Source: Pseudomonadota bacterium (GTDB lineage: Bacteria > Pseudomonadota > Gammaproteobacteria > Burkholderiales > Gallionellaceae). From it: a stretch of DNA of 15,239 nt. Both the position numbers and the translations under genes were made by a program. The notes below the pieces were generated by a model, which saw nothing but the letters and a program-made list of their open reading frames with translations, was not told the origin of the DNA and did no database searches. Of the stretch, positions 1-8,490 are shown piece by piece (the stretch's first letter is position 1; each line of letters begins with the position of its first letter). The stretch lies in contig JAJXTL010000061.1 in assembly GCA_021783855.1 (NCBI GenBank), positions 1-15,239 on the forward strand, written 5' to 3'.

Positions 1-2455
1 TCAGTACGTCGAGCACCTGCTCGACGAAATCAGGTTGACGGAATTGCCTTGCGCTGACGTTGACGGCAAGGTGCAAATGACGGGTGAGCGGATCATTCTG
101 CCATGTCTTGAGTTGTGCGCAAGCCGTTTGCAGCACCCAAGCGCCGATCGGTACGATGAGGCCGGTTTCCTCGGCGACCGGGATGAATTGTATAGGCGAA
201 ACCATTCCTCGTTCCGGATGATGCCAGCGCAGCAGCGCTTCTGCGCCTATGGCGCCCTGGGCGTTGACTTGTACCTGGTAGTAGAGCCTGAGTTCCTGGC
301 GAGGAAGTGCCTGGCGCAGGTCATCCGCCAGTGCGGCACGGATGACCAGTTCGGCCTGCATGGCAGGATCGAAGAACCGAATGGCGTTGCGGCCTGAAGT
401 CTTGGCCTGATACATCGCGCTGTCGGCGTATTTGAACAGTTCATCCATGCTTGTCATGTTGTCAAGGAACAGACTGATGCCGATGCTGGACGAGCTGTGG
501 TGATCAAATCCCTGGAGAGTGAAGGGCCGGCTCATGGAGAGCAGCACCTTCTCGCCGATCTCCTGGGCGGTTGCTGCGGCTGAAGATGCCTCTACGCTCA
601 AATCTTCGAGCATGATGACAAACTCGTCGCCGCCCAGGCGGGCGACAGTGTCCCCGCTGCGCACGCAATCATGAAGACGCCTTGCGACTTCGATCAAGAG
701 CAGATCGCCGATGTTGTGCCCCTTGGTATCGTTGAGTATCTTGAAGTTGTCCAGATCGATGAACAGGATTGCGCCATGAGTCCTGTGGCGTGCGCTGTGG
801 GCCAGCGCCAGTTGTAAGCGGTCCCGCAGCAGGCTCCGGTTGGGCAGATTGGTGAGCGGATCATAGAAAGCAAGACGGTGTATTTGCTCATCCGCCATTT
901 TGCGTAACGTGATATCGGAAAACACCGAGACATAATGCGTCACCTGCCCCTCTGCATCGGTCACCGCAGTGGTGGTCAGCCATATCGGGTAAATATCGCC
1001 ATTTTTGCGCTGGCTCCAGATTTCCCCCTGCCAGTATTTATCGCGTGCAATGATTTCCCACATGGAAGGATAGAATGCTGCATCGTGTCGTTCGGATTTG
1101 AGCAGATCCGGTGTTTTGCCGATGGCCTCATCGGCACTGTAGCCGGTCAGTCCGGTGAAGGCATGATTTACCCGGATGATGAAGTGAGCGCTGTCGGTGA
1201 TCATGATGCCTTCCTGTGTTTCGAAAGCGATGGCAGCGATGCGCAAATCCTGCTCATTCTGTTTGCGGTGGCTGATATCTCTTGCGGAAGCGATGAAAAA
1301 GCGCCGACCCTCGATCCAGACTTCAGTCGTTTTGAGTGCCACCGGAAAGCTGTCGCCGTTCTTGCGTAAACCGAACACTTCCCGAGTCACCCCGAAAACT
1401 GCAGGTTCTCCCGTTTTCAGAAGTTGTGGCTTCCCGGTTTCCAGATAGCGCTTGAGATATCCGCCATGCAGGCTGCGGTGCGGCTCCGGCATCAACAGGC
1501 TGACATTCCGACCGATGATTTCGTGACCGGCATAGCCGAAGATTTGCTCTGCCGCCGGATTGAATGTTTCGATTACACCCGCCTCGTCGATGACGATGAT
1601 GCCCACGCCAACGTTCTCCAGCACGATGCGCGTGCGCGTTTCGCTGCTGAGCAGTGCGCGTTCAATATTGTCGCGCTGGTTTTTGGTAATTTGCAGGTTG
1701 CTCATCAGCGCATTGAAGGCGATCGCCATTCGTGTGATTTCGGTGTCGCCGGTGATCTGTACTCTTCTGGAGAGGTCGCCATCGGCCTCTACCGCTGTCA
1801 TGGTTTCCTGCAGTCTTTTAATCGGGCGGGTAAAGGCGCGCACCAGATGCCAGATGACGACAAACAGCAGTAATTGCAGTGCAAGCTGACCTGCCCAGAG
1901 TCGGAGTCTGACCTGTTGAATTCTTTCCTGATCAACGGACAAATCGATCAGCATGCTGGCAGCGCCATTGACGCTGCCTACCTTGACGTGATGGCATGAC
2001 AGGCAATCCGTCCCCCTGAAATCGCGGCTGACGATGAAGGGCACGATGACGCGCAGCATTGCGGGTTGATTCAGAGTGCCATTGGCCGGAATTTGTTGCG
2101 TATAAATCTTTCCAGTATTGAGGGCGGTTCTCTCTGTGTCATCGGTGGGCCGCTCTTCGGGAAGACCCGGGCCGAACTGATCGGACACCTGTTTGGCACG
2201 GATGATGCGCAGAGACTTGATGCCTGCGGAGGCGGCCATTTTTCGGATGTAAAGCGTGCGGTTCCTGGGGTTTTTGATGGTGCCTGTCTCCATCAGCATG
2301 TTCATGCCGTTGATGACGCCGTCAGCCGTTGCCAGCGCACGCTCTTCTGCTGAGACCAGAATTCGTTGTTCTCCCCGTTCCACAATCCAGTTCTGGGCCG
2401 ACAGCAGCAGGATGGCGATGCATCCCTGAATCAACAGAACGAGTTTGACCTCCAT
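1..2455 (-). CDS. Membrane heme-sensor c-di-GMP protein (DUF3365/Tll0287-like, HAMP, PAS, PAS, GGDEF, EAL), C-terminus cut by the window edge
   Basis: One uninterrupted frame covers 818 codons from ATG 2455 to the window edge, with no stop. A membrane segment lies at residues 4-22. The periplasmic domain that follows carries CLSCH at 151-155, a c-type heme attachment motif typical of DUF3365-type sensors. A second membrane segment is at 186-208, then HAMP to about 260. PAS1 (about 275-395) resembles the FixL heme PAS: it has MPEPHRS, His330 at the FixL proximal-heme position and Arg358 at the FixL Arg220 position. PAS2 spans about 405-515. The GGDEF domain has GGDEF at 608-612 and an inhibitory-site RxxD at 599-602. 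The EAL domain starts with EALLRW at 739-744 and is cut off. The family makes and/or degrades c-di-GMP; which activity dominates cannot be told. The frame is open back to a TAG just above 2578, so the true start may be upstream (GTG 2566, or ATT 2524 behind a strong Shine-Dalgarno). Domain order is certain; heme loading is inferred. Confidence 0.93.
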   Translation of the reverse strand, partial: MEVKLVLLIQGCIAILLLSAQNWIVERGEQRILVSAEERALATADGVINGMNMLMETGTIKNPRNRTLYIRKMAASAGIKSLRIIRAKQVSDQFGPGLPEERPTDDTERTALNTGKIYTQQIPANGTLNQPAMLRVIVPFIVSRDFRGTDCLSCHHVKVGSVNGAASMLIDLSVDQERIQQVRLRLWAGQLALQLLLFVVIWHLVRAFTRPIKRLQETMTAVEADGDLSRRVQITGDTEITRMAIAFNALMSNLQITKNQRDNIERALLSSETRTRIVLENVGVGIIVIDEAGVIETFNPAAEQIFGYAGHEIIGRNVSLLMPEPHRSLHGGYLKRYLETGKPQLLKTGEPAVFGVTREVFGLRKNGDSFPVALKTTEVWIEGRRFFIASARDISHRKQNEQDLRIAAIAFETQEGIMITDSAHFIIRVNHAFTGLTGYSADEAIGKTPDLLKSERHDAAFYPSMWEIIARDKYWQGEIWSQRKNGDIYPIWLTTTAVTDAEGQVTHYVSVFSDITLRKMADEQIHRLAFYDPLTNLPNRSLLRDRLQLALAHSARHRTHGAILFIDLDNFKILNDTKGHNIGDLLLIEVARRLHDCVRSGDTVARLGGDEFVIMLEDLSVEASSAAATAQEIGEKVLLSMSRPFTLQGFDHHSSSSIGISLFLDNMTSMDELFKYADSAMYQAKTSGRNAIRFFDPAMQAELVIRAALADDLRQALPRQELRLYYQVQVNAQGAIGAEALLRWHHPERGMVSPIQFIPVAEETGLIVPIGAWVLQTACAQLKTWQNDPLTRHLHLAVNVSARQFRQPDFVEQVLDVL

Positions 2456-2521
2456 GCTCAGCGCATGCCAGCGATCCCGGATATTTGGGATCAATGCGGC
2501 AAATTTTATTTTCAGTGTGGA

Positions 2522-2535
2522 AATGGGATTCCTCC
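2522..2535 (-). promoter_or_regulatory. Strong Shine-Dalgarno followed by an ATT codon (possible rare start)
   Basis: On the minus strand GGAGGA (2535-2530) is followed after five bases by ATT (2524-2522), in frame with the heme-sensor gene. Starting here adds 23 residues (reading STLKIKFAALIP after the first) before the first ATG. That ATG at 2455 has no recognisable ribosome binding site. GTG 2566 and TTG 2578 are the other in-frame options and also have poor sites. AUU starts are known (for example E. coli infC) but rare, so this is only a candidate. Confidence 0.4.
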
Positions 2536-2566
2536 GCTGGCGTTCGACCCGAAATCGAACGAGCAC

Positions 2567-2804
2567 ATGATACTGCAAATTAACCTACTTATAAAATGGT
2601 TATAATCCATCCCGGGGCCGAAGATGATTTGCTGCGGGTCGGTTAAAGTTGAGCGGAATTCAGGCGAAACAGATGTTTGCCGCTCAACCGGACTGACGCA
2701 ATTCAGTGCGACAGCATAGGTGGCGGATATTGCAACGCCGTGACATTGCAGAAGTCATCGAGACTGAGTGTCTTGTCGTCTGGGGGCGGCAGGCTGCCAT
2801 TTAA
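2567..2804. other. Gene-free upstream region with inverted and direct repeats
   Basis: No convincing gene is seen here. TTATAA occurs twice, at 2589-2594 and 2600-2605, exactly 11 bases apart, just upstream of the heme-sensor gene; both could be -10-like boxes or an operator. A perfect 9-bp inverted repeat, GTTGAGCGG (2648-2656) and CCGCTCAAC (2680-2688), encloses a smaller AAAC/GTTT hairpin. On the minus strand, 2804-2703 reads as an open tail ending in a TGA, which could be the remnant of a lost gene but is more likely chance. Confidence 0.4.
2648..2688. repeat. Inverted repeat GTTGAGCGG/CCGCTCAAC upstream of the heme-sensor gene
   Basis: Perfect 9-bp arms at 2648-2656 and 2680-2688 with a 23-base spacer. 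The spacer holds a nested AAAC-AGAT-GTTT hairpin. It is not followed by a T-tract in either direction, so it does not look like an intrinsic terminator. It could be an operator for the minus-strand gene whose start lies about 120-190 bases away, but nothing in the sequence shows which protein would bind. Confidence 0.5.
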
Positions 2805-3016
2805 CGTGAAACTCGCGTAGTGATTCGTTCGTTCGGCTTCGCCCCCCTCGCTGCGCTCTCCCCTCCGGGAGATAACCAGCGACTTGGCTGGCATTGTTTG
2901 CCAGCGTAGTCGAATGGCTAGTCGTTTCATCAGGGTTTGGGTGAGGGAGAGCGTAGCGAGGGTGCCCGGGCGTGGCAAGTTTTGTTATTCGGGGTGGCTG
3001 TATGCCATGCCCGTTT
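2805..3016 (-). repeat. Composite palindromic repeat, copy 1 (interrupted)
   Basis: Three modules can be seen. Module C (2805-2834) matches 8426-8455 at 26 of 30 bases. Module B has 18-base inverted arms at 2845-2862 and 2945-2962 with one mismatch, and shares the core CTCCCCTCCGGGAGA and GGGTTTGGGTGAGGG with the copy at 8455-8488. Here the core is split by about 59 bases (2873-2931), which themselves fold (CTGGCA/TGCCAG inside CGACT/AGTCG). Module A (2963-3016) read on the minus strand aligns at about three quarters identity with 15172-15225. It resembles the dispersed palindromic intergenic repeats common in proteobacterial genomes. Short ORFs across it are not credible genes. Confidence 0.75.
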
Positions 3017-3053
3017 GATCGCCAGATAGGGCGCGGTGGAGCCAAACGGGAAG

Positions 3054-3074
3054 CCTGTCGGTTTTTCCGACAGG
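3054..3074. repeat. Perfect hairpin CCTGTCGG-TTTTT-CCGACAGG
   Basis: Perfect 8-bp arms (3054-3061 and 3067-3074) with a five-base loop lie about 60 bases beyond the stop of the minus-strand flavoprotein gene. There is no T-run after the stem on either strand, so a classical Rho-independent terminator is not supported. It may still be a 3' end stabiliser or weak terminator for that transcript. Confidence 0.5.
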
Positions 3075-3132
3075 GTGGAGAGTGCGCCATGGCGACGGGC
3101 GCGCAGCAGTCTGCGCGCTTCGGTGGTTATGC

Positions 3133-4977
<1,845 letters not shown>

Positions 4978-4984
4978 CAATTTT

Positions 4985-5013
4985 TTGAGATAGCTCCGAT
5001 TTATTCGTATAAT
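4985..5013 (+). promoter_or_regulatory. Sigma70-type promoter of the PhnD-GGDEF-EAL operon
   Basis: TTGAGA (4985-4990), a 17-base spacer and a perfect TATAAT (5008-5013) form a strong predicted promoter directly after the YihY stop codon. Transcription would begin near 5020, giving a leader of about 100 nt before the GTG start at 5120. Confidence 0.8.
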
Positions 5014-5020
5014 GTTAGTT

Positions 5021-5119
5021 CTAAAAAATCTCCAACAGTCGCAGTTAATTGGGACATTGCTGGCGACTGCCCCGGTCGGGCCGGGCAGCAAAGATGCCAG
5101 CTAAACGATAAGGAGCCAG
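5021..5119 (+). promoter_or_regulatory. Structured 5' leader with two mutually exclusive folds (candidate RNA switch)
   Basis: CAGTCGC (5036-5042) pairs perfectly with GCGACTG (5063-5069). An alternative fold pairs GCTGGC (5059-5064) with GCCAGC (5096-5101) and TGCCC (5068-5072) with GGGCA (5083-5087), extended by GG/CC around a TCGGG loop. The two folds share bases and exclude each other. CTCC (5030-5033) could also pair with the Shine-Dalgarno GGAG (5112-5115). I could not match it to the c-di-GMP-I, TPP or cobalamin riboswitch consensus from memory, so the ligand, if any, is unknown. Confidence 0.5.
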
Positions 5120-5965
5120 GTGAAAAGATTCGTGGTGCGGCTGTTGGCGGTATTCATGTTTGCGGTGCTGTCGGCGCAGGCAGCGAATGCGGAGGAAGCG
5201 CTGGAAATAGCGATCTGGCCCTATATGAGTACGCGTGCGTTACTTGAAACCTATCAACCGATGCAGGTCTATCTTGAACAACGCTTGCATCGCCCGGTTC
5301 TTTTCGTTACAGCGCCCGATCAGAAAACTTTTGTTGAACGTACGCAAAAGGGTGAATACCGGTTTGTTGTTACCGCGGCGCATTTTGCCAGACTGGCGCA
5401 AATGGATGCAGGCTATGTGCCGATGCTGCGGGCAAAAAGAAATGCATCTGGCGTTTTCGTGGTGGATAAAAACAGCACGCTGCATCGCGTCGACGAGCTG
5501 CGCGGCAAAACGGTCACGATGACGGACAGGATTACCCTTATGAGTATGCTCGGTTTGCAGAGTTTGCGCGACTACGGTCTGGAGCCGGGGCGTGACGTCA
5601 CCGTACATTATTCGCTATCGCATAACAGCGCGGTATTGGCCGTCCTGCGTGGAGAAAGCGCGGCTGCTGCGACATCGCTCGCTATACTGGGTCAAATGCC
5701 GAATAATGTAAAATACAGCGTTAAAGTCCTGGCGATCACCGGCGAAGTTACGCCTGCGGTGTATCTGGCGAACCCGCAAGTACCTGAGCAGGAAATTCAC
5801 GACATGACACAAATTCTGCTGGATTTTACCGGGCGCACGCCCGAAGGTATGAAATTCATAAGCGATCTGGGTTATCAGGGATTAATCCCCGCCACGGATA
5901 TTGAGATGCAGCGTATTGACCCCTATGTGGTCGAACTTAGAAAACTGTTGGAAGCGGGCCAATGA
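5120..5965 (+). CDS. PhnD-type periplasmic substrate-binding protein, probable sensor input for the following GGDEF protein
   Basis: The product has 281 residues. A signal peptide is clear (MKRFVVRLLAVFMFAVLSAQAANA), with cleavage likely after residue 24. The mature part reads as a PhnD-like phosphate/phosphite/phosphonate-binding fold: the opening EIAIWPYMSTRALLETYQPM, then YLEQRLHRPV, GEYRFVVTAAHFARLAQ, LRGKTVTMTDRITLMSM, and a loop corresponding to the second lobe. The GTG start at 5120 has AAGGAG four bases upstream and is directly followed by the signal peptide. No ABC permease or ATPase lies next to it. Instead its stop overlaps the start of a membrane GGDEF gene by four bases (ATGA). 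The likely job is therefore to present a ligand to that sensor, not transport. The ligand cannot be deduced. Confidence 0.9.
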   Translation: MKRFVVRLLAVFMFAVLSAQAANAEEALEIAIWPYMSTRALLETYQPMQVYLEQRLHRPVLFVTAPDQKTFVERTQKGEYRFVVTAAHFARLAQMDAGYVPMLRAKRNASGVFVVDKNSTLHRVDELRGKTVTMTDRITLMSMLGLQSLRDYGLEPGRDVTVHYSLSHNSAVLAVLRGESAAAATSLAILGQMPNNVKYSVKVLAITGEVTPAVYLANPQVPEQEIHDMTQILLDFTGRTPEGMKFISDLGYQGLIPATDIEMQRIDPYVVELRKLLEAGQ

Positions 5966-7623
5966 AAAAATTTTCATCGACACATTCTCTGCGTTTCAAG
6001 CTGGTTTTGTCCAGCGTTGCGGTCGAACTGGTCATGCTGACCTTCCTGGTCAGCAACAGCGTGCGTGTCATGCAGAACCATTTGCTGGATCAGGCGAAGG
6101 TTCGCATGGAGGAAGTTCGCACGTTGCTCAACGCCTCTTTGGCATCGGCGCTCGCCGAACGGGATTACGGCACCATGGATGGCGTATTGAAACAGGTGCG
6201 CCAGGATCATGGCGTCACCTATCTGGTGTTGCTCGATAATGCCGGAAAAACGGTTGCTTCCGAAGGTTGGTCAGCGGGGCGGCTCTTGCCAAAGCTGGAT
6301 GCGGACATCGATTTGGCCGAGAAAAGCGGCGTCTATAACACGGAAATACCGGTTCATATATCCGGGCAGGAGTACGGCAAGCTGCGTTTGGGTGTTTCGA
6401 CCCGCTTCCTGACCGAGGCGAAATCCAGCATTCTTCGCCAGAGTTTAAGTATCGCGGCGCTGGAAATCGTGCTCTCTATCTTCCTGCTGACCGGTATCGG
6501 TTTCTGGTTGACGCGCCATCTGTTCATGCTGACACGCGCCAGTGTAGGCGTTGCAGAGGGTAAATTCGATATTCAGGTGCCGGTGCGGGGGAATGACGAA
6601 ATTGCCGGCCTGAGCGCGGCATTCAATGCGATGACGGCGGCGGTGCGCACGCGTGTGAGCGAGCTTGAGGGATCCGAGGAAAAGCAGCGTTTCTATCGCA
6701 ACGAGGCGGAGCATGAGCACGCCCGCATGGTGTCGCTGTTGGGAGCGATGAATCAGGGCATCCTGTTCGTCGGTGTGGACAACGCGGTGATTTATTTCAA
6801 TCCGGCTTTTATGCGCATGTGGATGATAGTCGAGGGGGCGAACCTGATCGGCAAGCCCGCCTCCGAAGTGCTGCGTCTTTCCACCAACGTGCTGGCACAG
6901 CCGGATCACTTTTCGCGCTTTTTGCTGGATGTGACAAGCACGCATGAGGTGAGCGAAAACTTTGAAATCCATATGGCTGACGGACGCGTGGTCACACAGA
7001 TCAGTTATCCGGTGCGCGATCTGGAATTTCATTTTGTCGGGCGGTTGTGGGTTTATGAGGATATCACCAAGGCGCGCCAGACTGCCGAGCAGTTGATCTA
7101 TCTTGCGGAGCGCGATTCCCTGACAGGCCTTTATAACCGCCGTCGTTTTCAGGAAGAGCTGGCCCGCTTCATTACCGATGCCGACCGGCGCAAGTCCGAG
7201 GGCGCCCTGTTGTTTTTCGATCTGGACGAGTTCAAATACGTCAACGACACATTCGGCCATGGTTCAGGGGATGCCATGCTGATACGCATTGCCGGCGAGG
7301 TGGGGAAGCTGGTGCGGCACAACGAGATTTTCAGCCGTCTGGGCGGGGATGAATTCGCCATCCTGATGCCTGAAGCCGACAGGCGGGAAATCGAAGTGCT
7401 GGCGGAGAGAATCGTGCGTGCGGTCGCGCAAATTCCTTTTCGTTTTGACGCCCAGAACTTGCGCCTTACCGCCAGTCTGGGCATTGCGCTGTATCCACAA
7501 AGCGCCACCAATGGCGAGGATTTGATCGCTCATGCCGATGCTGCCATGTATCAGGCCAAGGGGGCGGGCAAGAATGCCTGGCGTGTTTATCGACCCGACA
7601 TGGCGCGTCGCAAGCCATGGTGA
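5962..7623 (+). CDS. Membrane diguanylate cyclase (periplasmic sensor, HAMP, PAS, GGDEF)
   Basis: The 553-residue protein has a membrane segment at about 13-34, a periplasmic domain at about 35-158, a second membrane segment at about 163-185 and HAMP at about 186-240. A PAS domain spans about 258-370. A GGDEF domain starts at RDSLTGLYNRRRF, with the catalytic GGDEF at 461-465, so cyclase activity is expected. The inhibitory site is RHNE (452-455), not RxxD, so product inhibition may be weak. It overlaps the binding-protein gene by four bases, which suggests translational coupling and joint action. The reading frame stops at TGA 7621-7623, right where homologs usually continue into an EAL domain. 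That domain is present in the next gene in another frame. Confidence 0.95.
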   Translation: MKKFSSTHSLRFKLVLSSVAVELVMLTFLVSNSVRVMQNHLLDQAKVRMEEVRTLLNASLASALAERDYGTMDGVLKQVRQDHGVTYLVLLDNAGKTVASEGWSAGRLLPKLDADIDLAEKSGVYNTEIPVHISGQEYGKLRLGVSTRFLTEAKSSILRQSLSIAALEIVLSIFLLTGIGFWLTRHLFMLTRASVGVAEGKFDIQVPVRGNDEIAGLSAAFNAMTAAVRTRVSELEGSEEKQRFYRNEAEHEHARMVSLLGAMNQGILFVGVDNAVIYFNPAFMRMWMIVEGANLIGKPASEVLRLSTNVLAQPDHFSRFLLDVTSTHEVSENFEIHMADGRVVTQISYPVRDLEFHFVGRLWVYEDITKARQTAEQLIYLAERDSLTGLYNRRRFQEELARFITDADRRKSEGALLFFDLDEFKYVNDTFGHGSGDAMLIRIAGEVGKLVRHNEIFSRLGGDEFAILMPEADRREIEVLAERIVRAVAQIPFRFDAQNLRLTASLGIALYPQSATNGEDLIAHADAAMYQAKGAGKNAWRVYRPDMARRKPW

Positions 7624-8378
7624 CGCGCCTGTCGTGGAATGATCGCATCAGCAATGCGCTGGAAAACAATCTGTTGACGCTGCATTTTCAGGGCGTGTTT
7701 CACATCGACAATCAGCAAACACCCTCGCATCTGGAAGTGTTGGTGCGCATGCTGGACAAGGATACGCCCGGCGGCTTCATCATGCCCGGCCATTTTATTC
7801 CCCAGGCCGAAAAAAGCGGCAAGATACTGGAAATAGACCGCTGGGTGATACGGGAAAGTATCGCTCTGCTGGGAAGTTCTCCGAATATTCCCTCCCTGGC
7901 GGTGAATATTTCGGGGCGTTCTTTTGATGAGCCCACGCTGCCTCATTACATCAGCGAGTTGCTGAAACAGCACGGCGTAGAGCCGCGCCGTCTGCTGGTG
8001 GAGCTGACCGAAACATCAGCCGTGACCGATTTGCACGATGCGCAGCGTTTTATCGAGGCATTGCGCCAGACTGGTTGCATGGTGTGCCTGGACGATTTCG
8101 GCACGGGGTTTTCTTCCTTTGCCTATCTCAAGCACTTGAATGCCGATATTCTGAAAATTGACGGATTATTTATTCGCGATCTTGTCAATAATTACGACAA
8201 TCAGGTGTTTGTCAAAGCGATCGTGGATGTGGCTCGCGGTTTGCGCAAGACGACAGTTGCCGAATTTGTCGAAAATGAGGAAATCCTTGAGATGCTCAAA
8301 GAATTCGGTGTCGATATGGTTCAGGGCTATCACATGGATATGCCGCGAGGAGATCACCCCGCGCTCAATATCCTATAG
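7617..8378 (+). CDS. EAL-domain c-di-GMP phosphodiesterase, probably split from the preceding GGDEF protein
   Basis: The 253-residue product is an EAL domain with almost no extra sequence. The signature is LEVLVRM (E40), an EVL variant of EAL. Other catalytic and metal-site residues are present: N97 in LAVNIS, E129/E132 in VELTET, D159-D160 in CLDDFGTGFSSFAY, K180 in LKID, E216/E219 in AEFVE and Q236 in QGYHM. Hydrolysis of c-di-GMP to pGpG is therefore expected. The gene starts inside the GGDEF gene (ATGGTGA overlap) without a Shine-Dalgarno, so it would need reinitiation. Read upstream, its frame gives ASQAMVTRLSWNDR, which looks like the usual linker of fused GGDEF-EAL proteins. A one-base indel near 7601-7610 would restore a single protein of about 800 residues. 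Confidence 0.92.
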   Translation: MVTRLSWNDRISNALENNLLTLHFQGVFHIDNQQTPSHLEVLVRMLDKDTPGGFIMPGHFIPQAEKSGKILEIDRWVIRESIALLGSSPNIPSLAVNISGRSFDEPTLPHYISELLKQHGVEPRRLLVELTETSAVTDLHDAQRFIEALRQTGCMVCLDDFGTGFSSFAYLKHLNADILKIDGLFIRDLVNNYDNQVFVKAIVDVARGLRKTTVAEFVENEEILEMLKEFGVDMVQGYHMDMPRGDHPALNIL

Positions 8379-8423
8379 AGGGCAGTTCCGCGCTGGTGTG
8401 CCGTGAAAAGCGCGGGTGGCGTT

Positions 8424-8490
8424 ACCGTGAAAGTCGCGAAGCGATTCGTTTGTTCCCTCTCCCCTCCGGGAGAGGGTTTGGGTGAGGGAA
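8424..8490 (+). repeat. Composite palindromic repeat, copy 2 (uninterrupted)
   Basis: Module C (8426-8455) matches 2805-2834 at 26 of 30 bases. Module B follows as a perfect hairpin, CCCTCTCCC (8455-8463), loop CTCC, GGGAGAGGG (8468-8476), then TTTGGGTGAGGG. This is the intact form of the element split at 2845-2962. It lies 46 bases after the EAL stop and could end or stabilise that transcript, but the stem is not followed by a real T-tract. A shorter CCGTGAAA motif also occurs at 8401-8408. Confidence 0.75.

Noticed and set aside
935..2353. Plus-strand ORFs of 80-150 codons across the left end
   Set aside because: They lie opposite the continuous minus-strand sensor frame, which has clear PAS, GGDEF and EAL motifs; they are antisense shadows.
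3054..3074. Rho-independent terminator for the flavoprotein gene
   Set aside because: The stem is perfect, but there is no T-tract after it on the minus strand; listed only as a hairpin.
5021..5119. A c-di-GMP-I (GEMM) riboswitch in the leader of the PhnD-GGDEF-EAL operon
   Set aside because: A CAAAG followed by GCC is present, but the GGCAAACC block and the GGGACGCAAAGCC core are not. Kept only as an unclassified structured leader.
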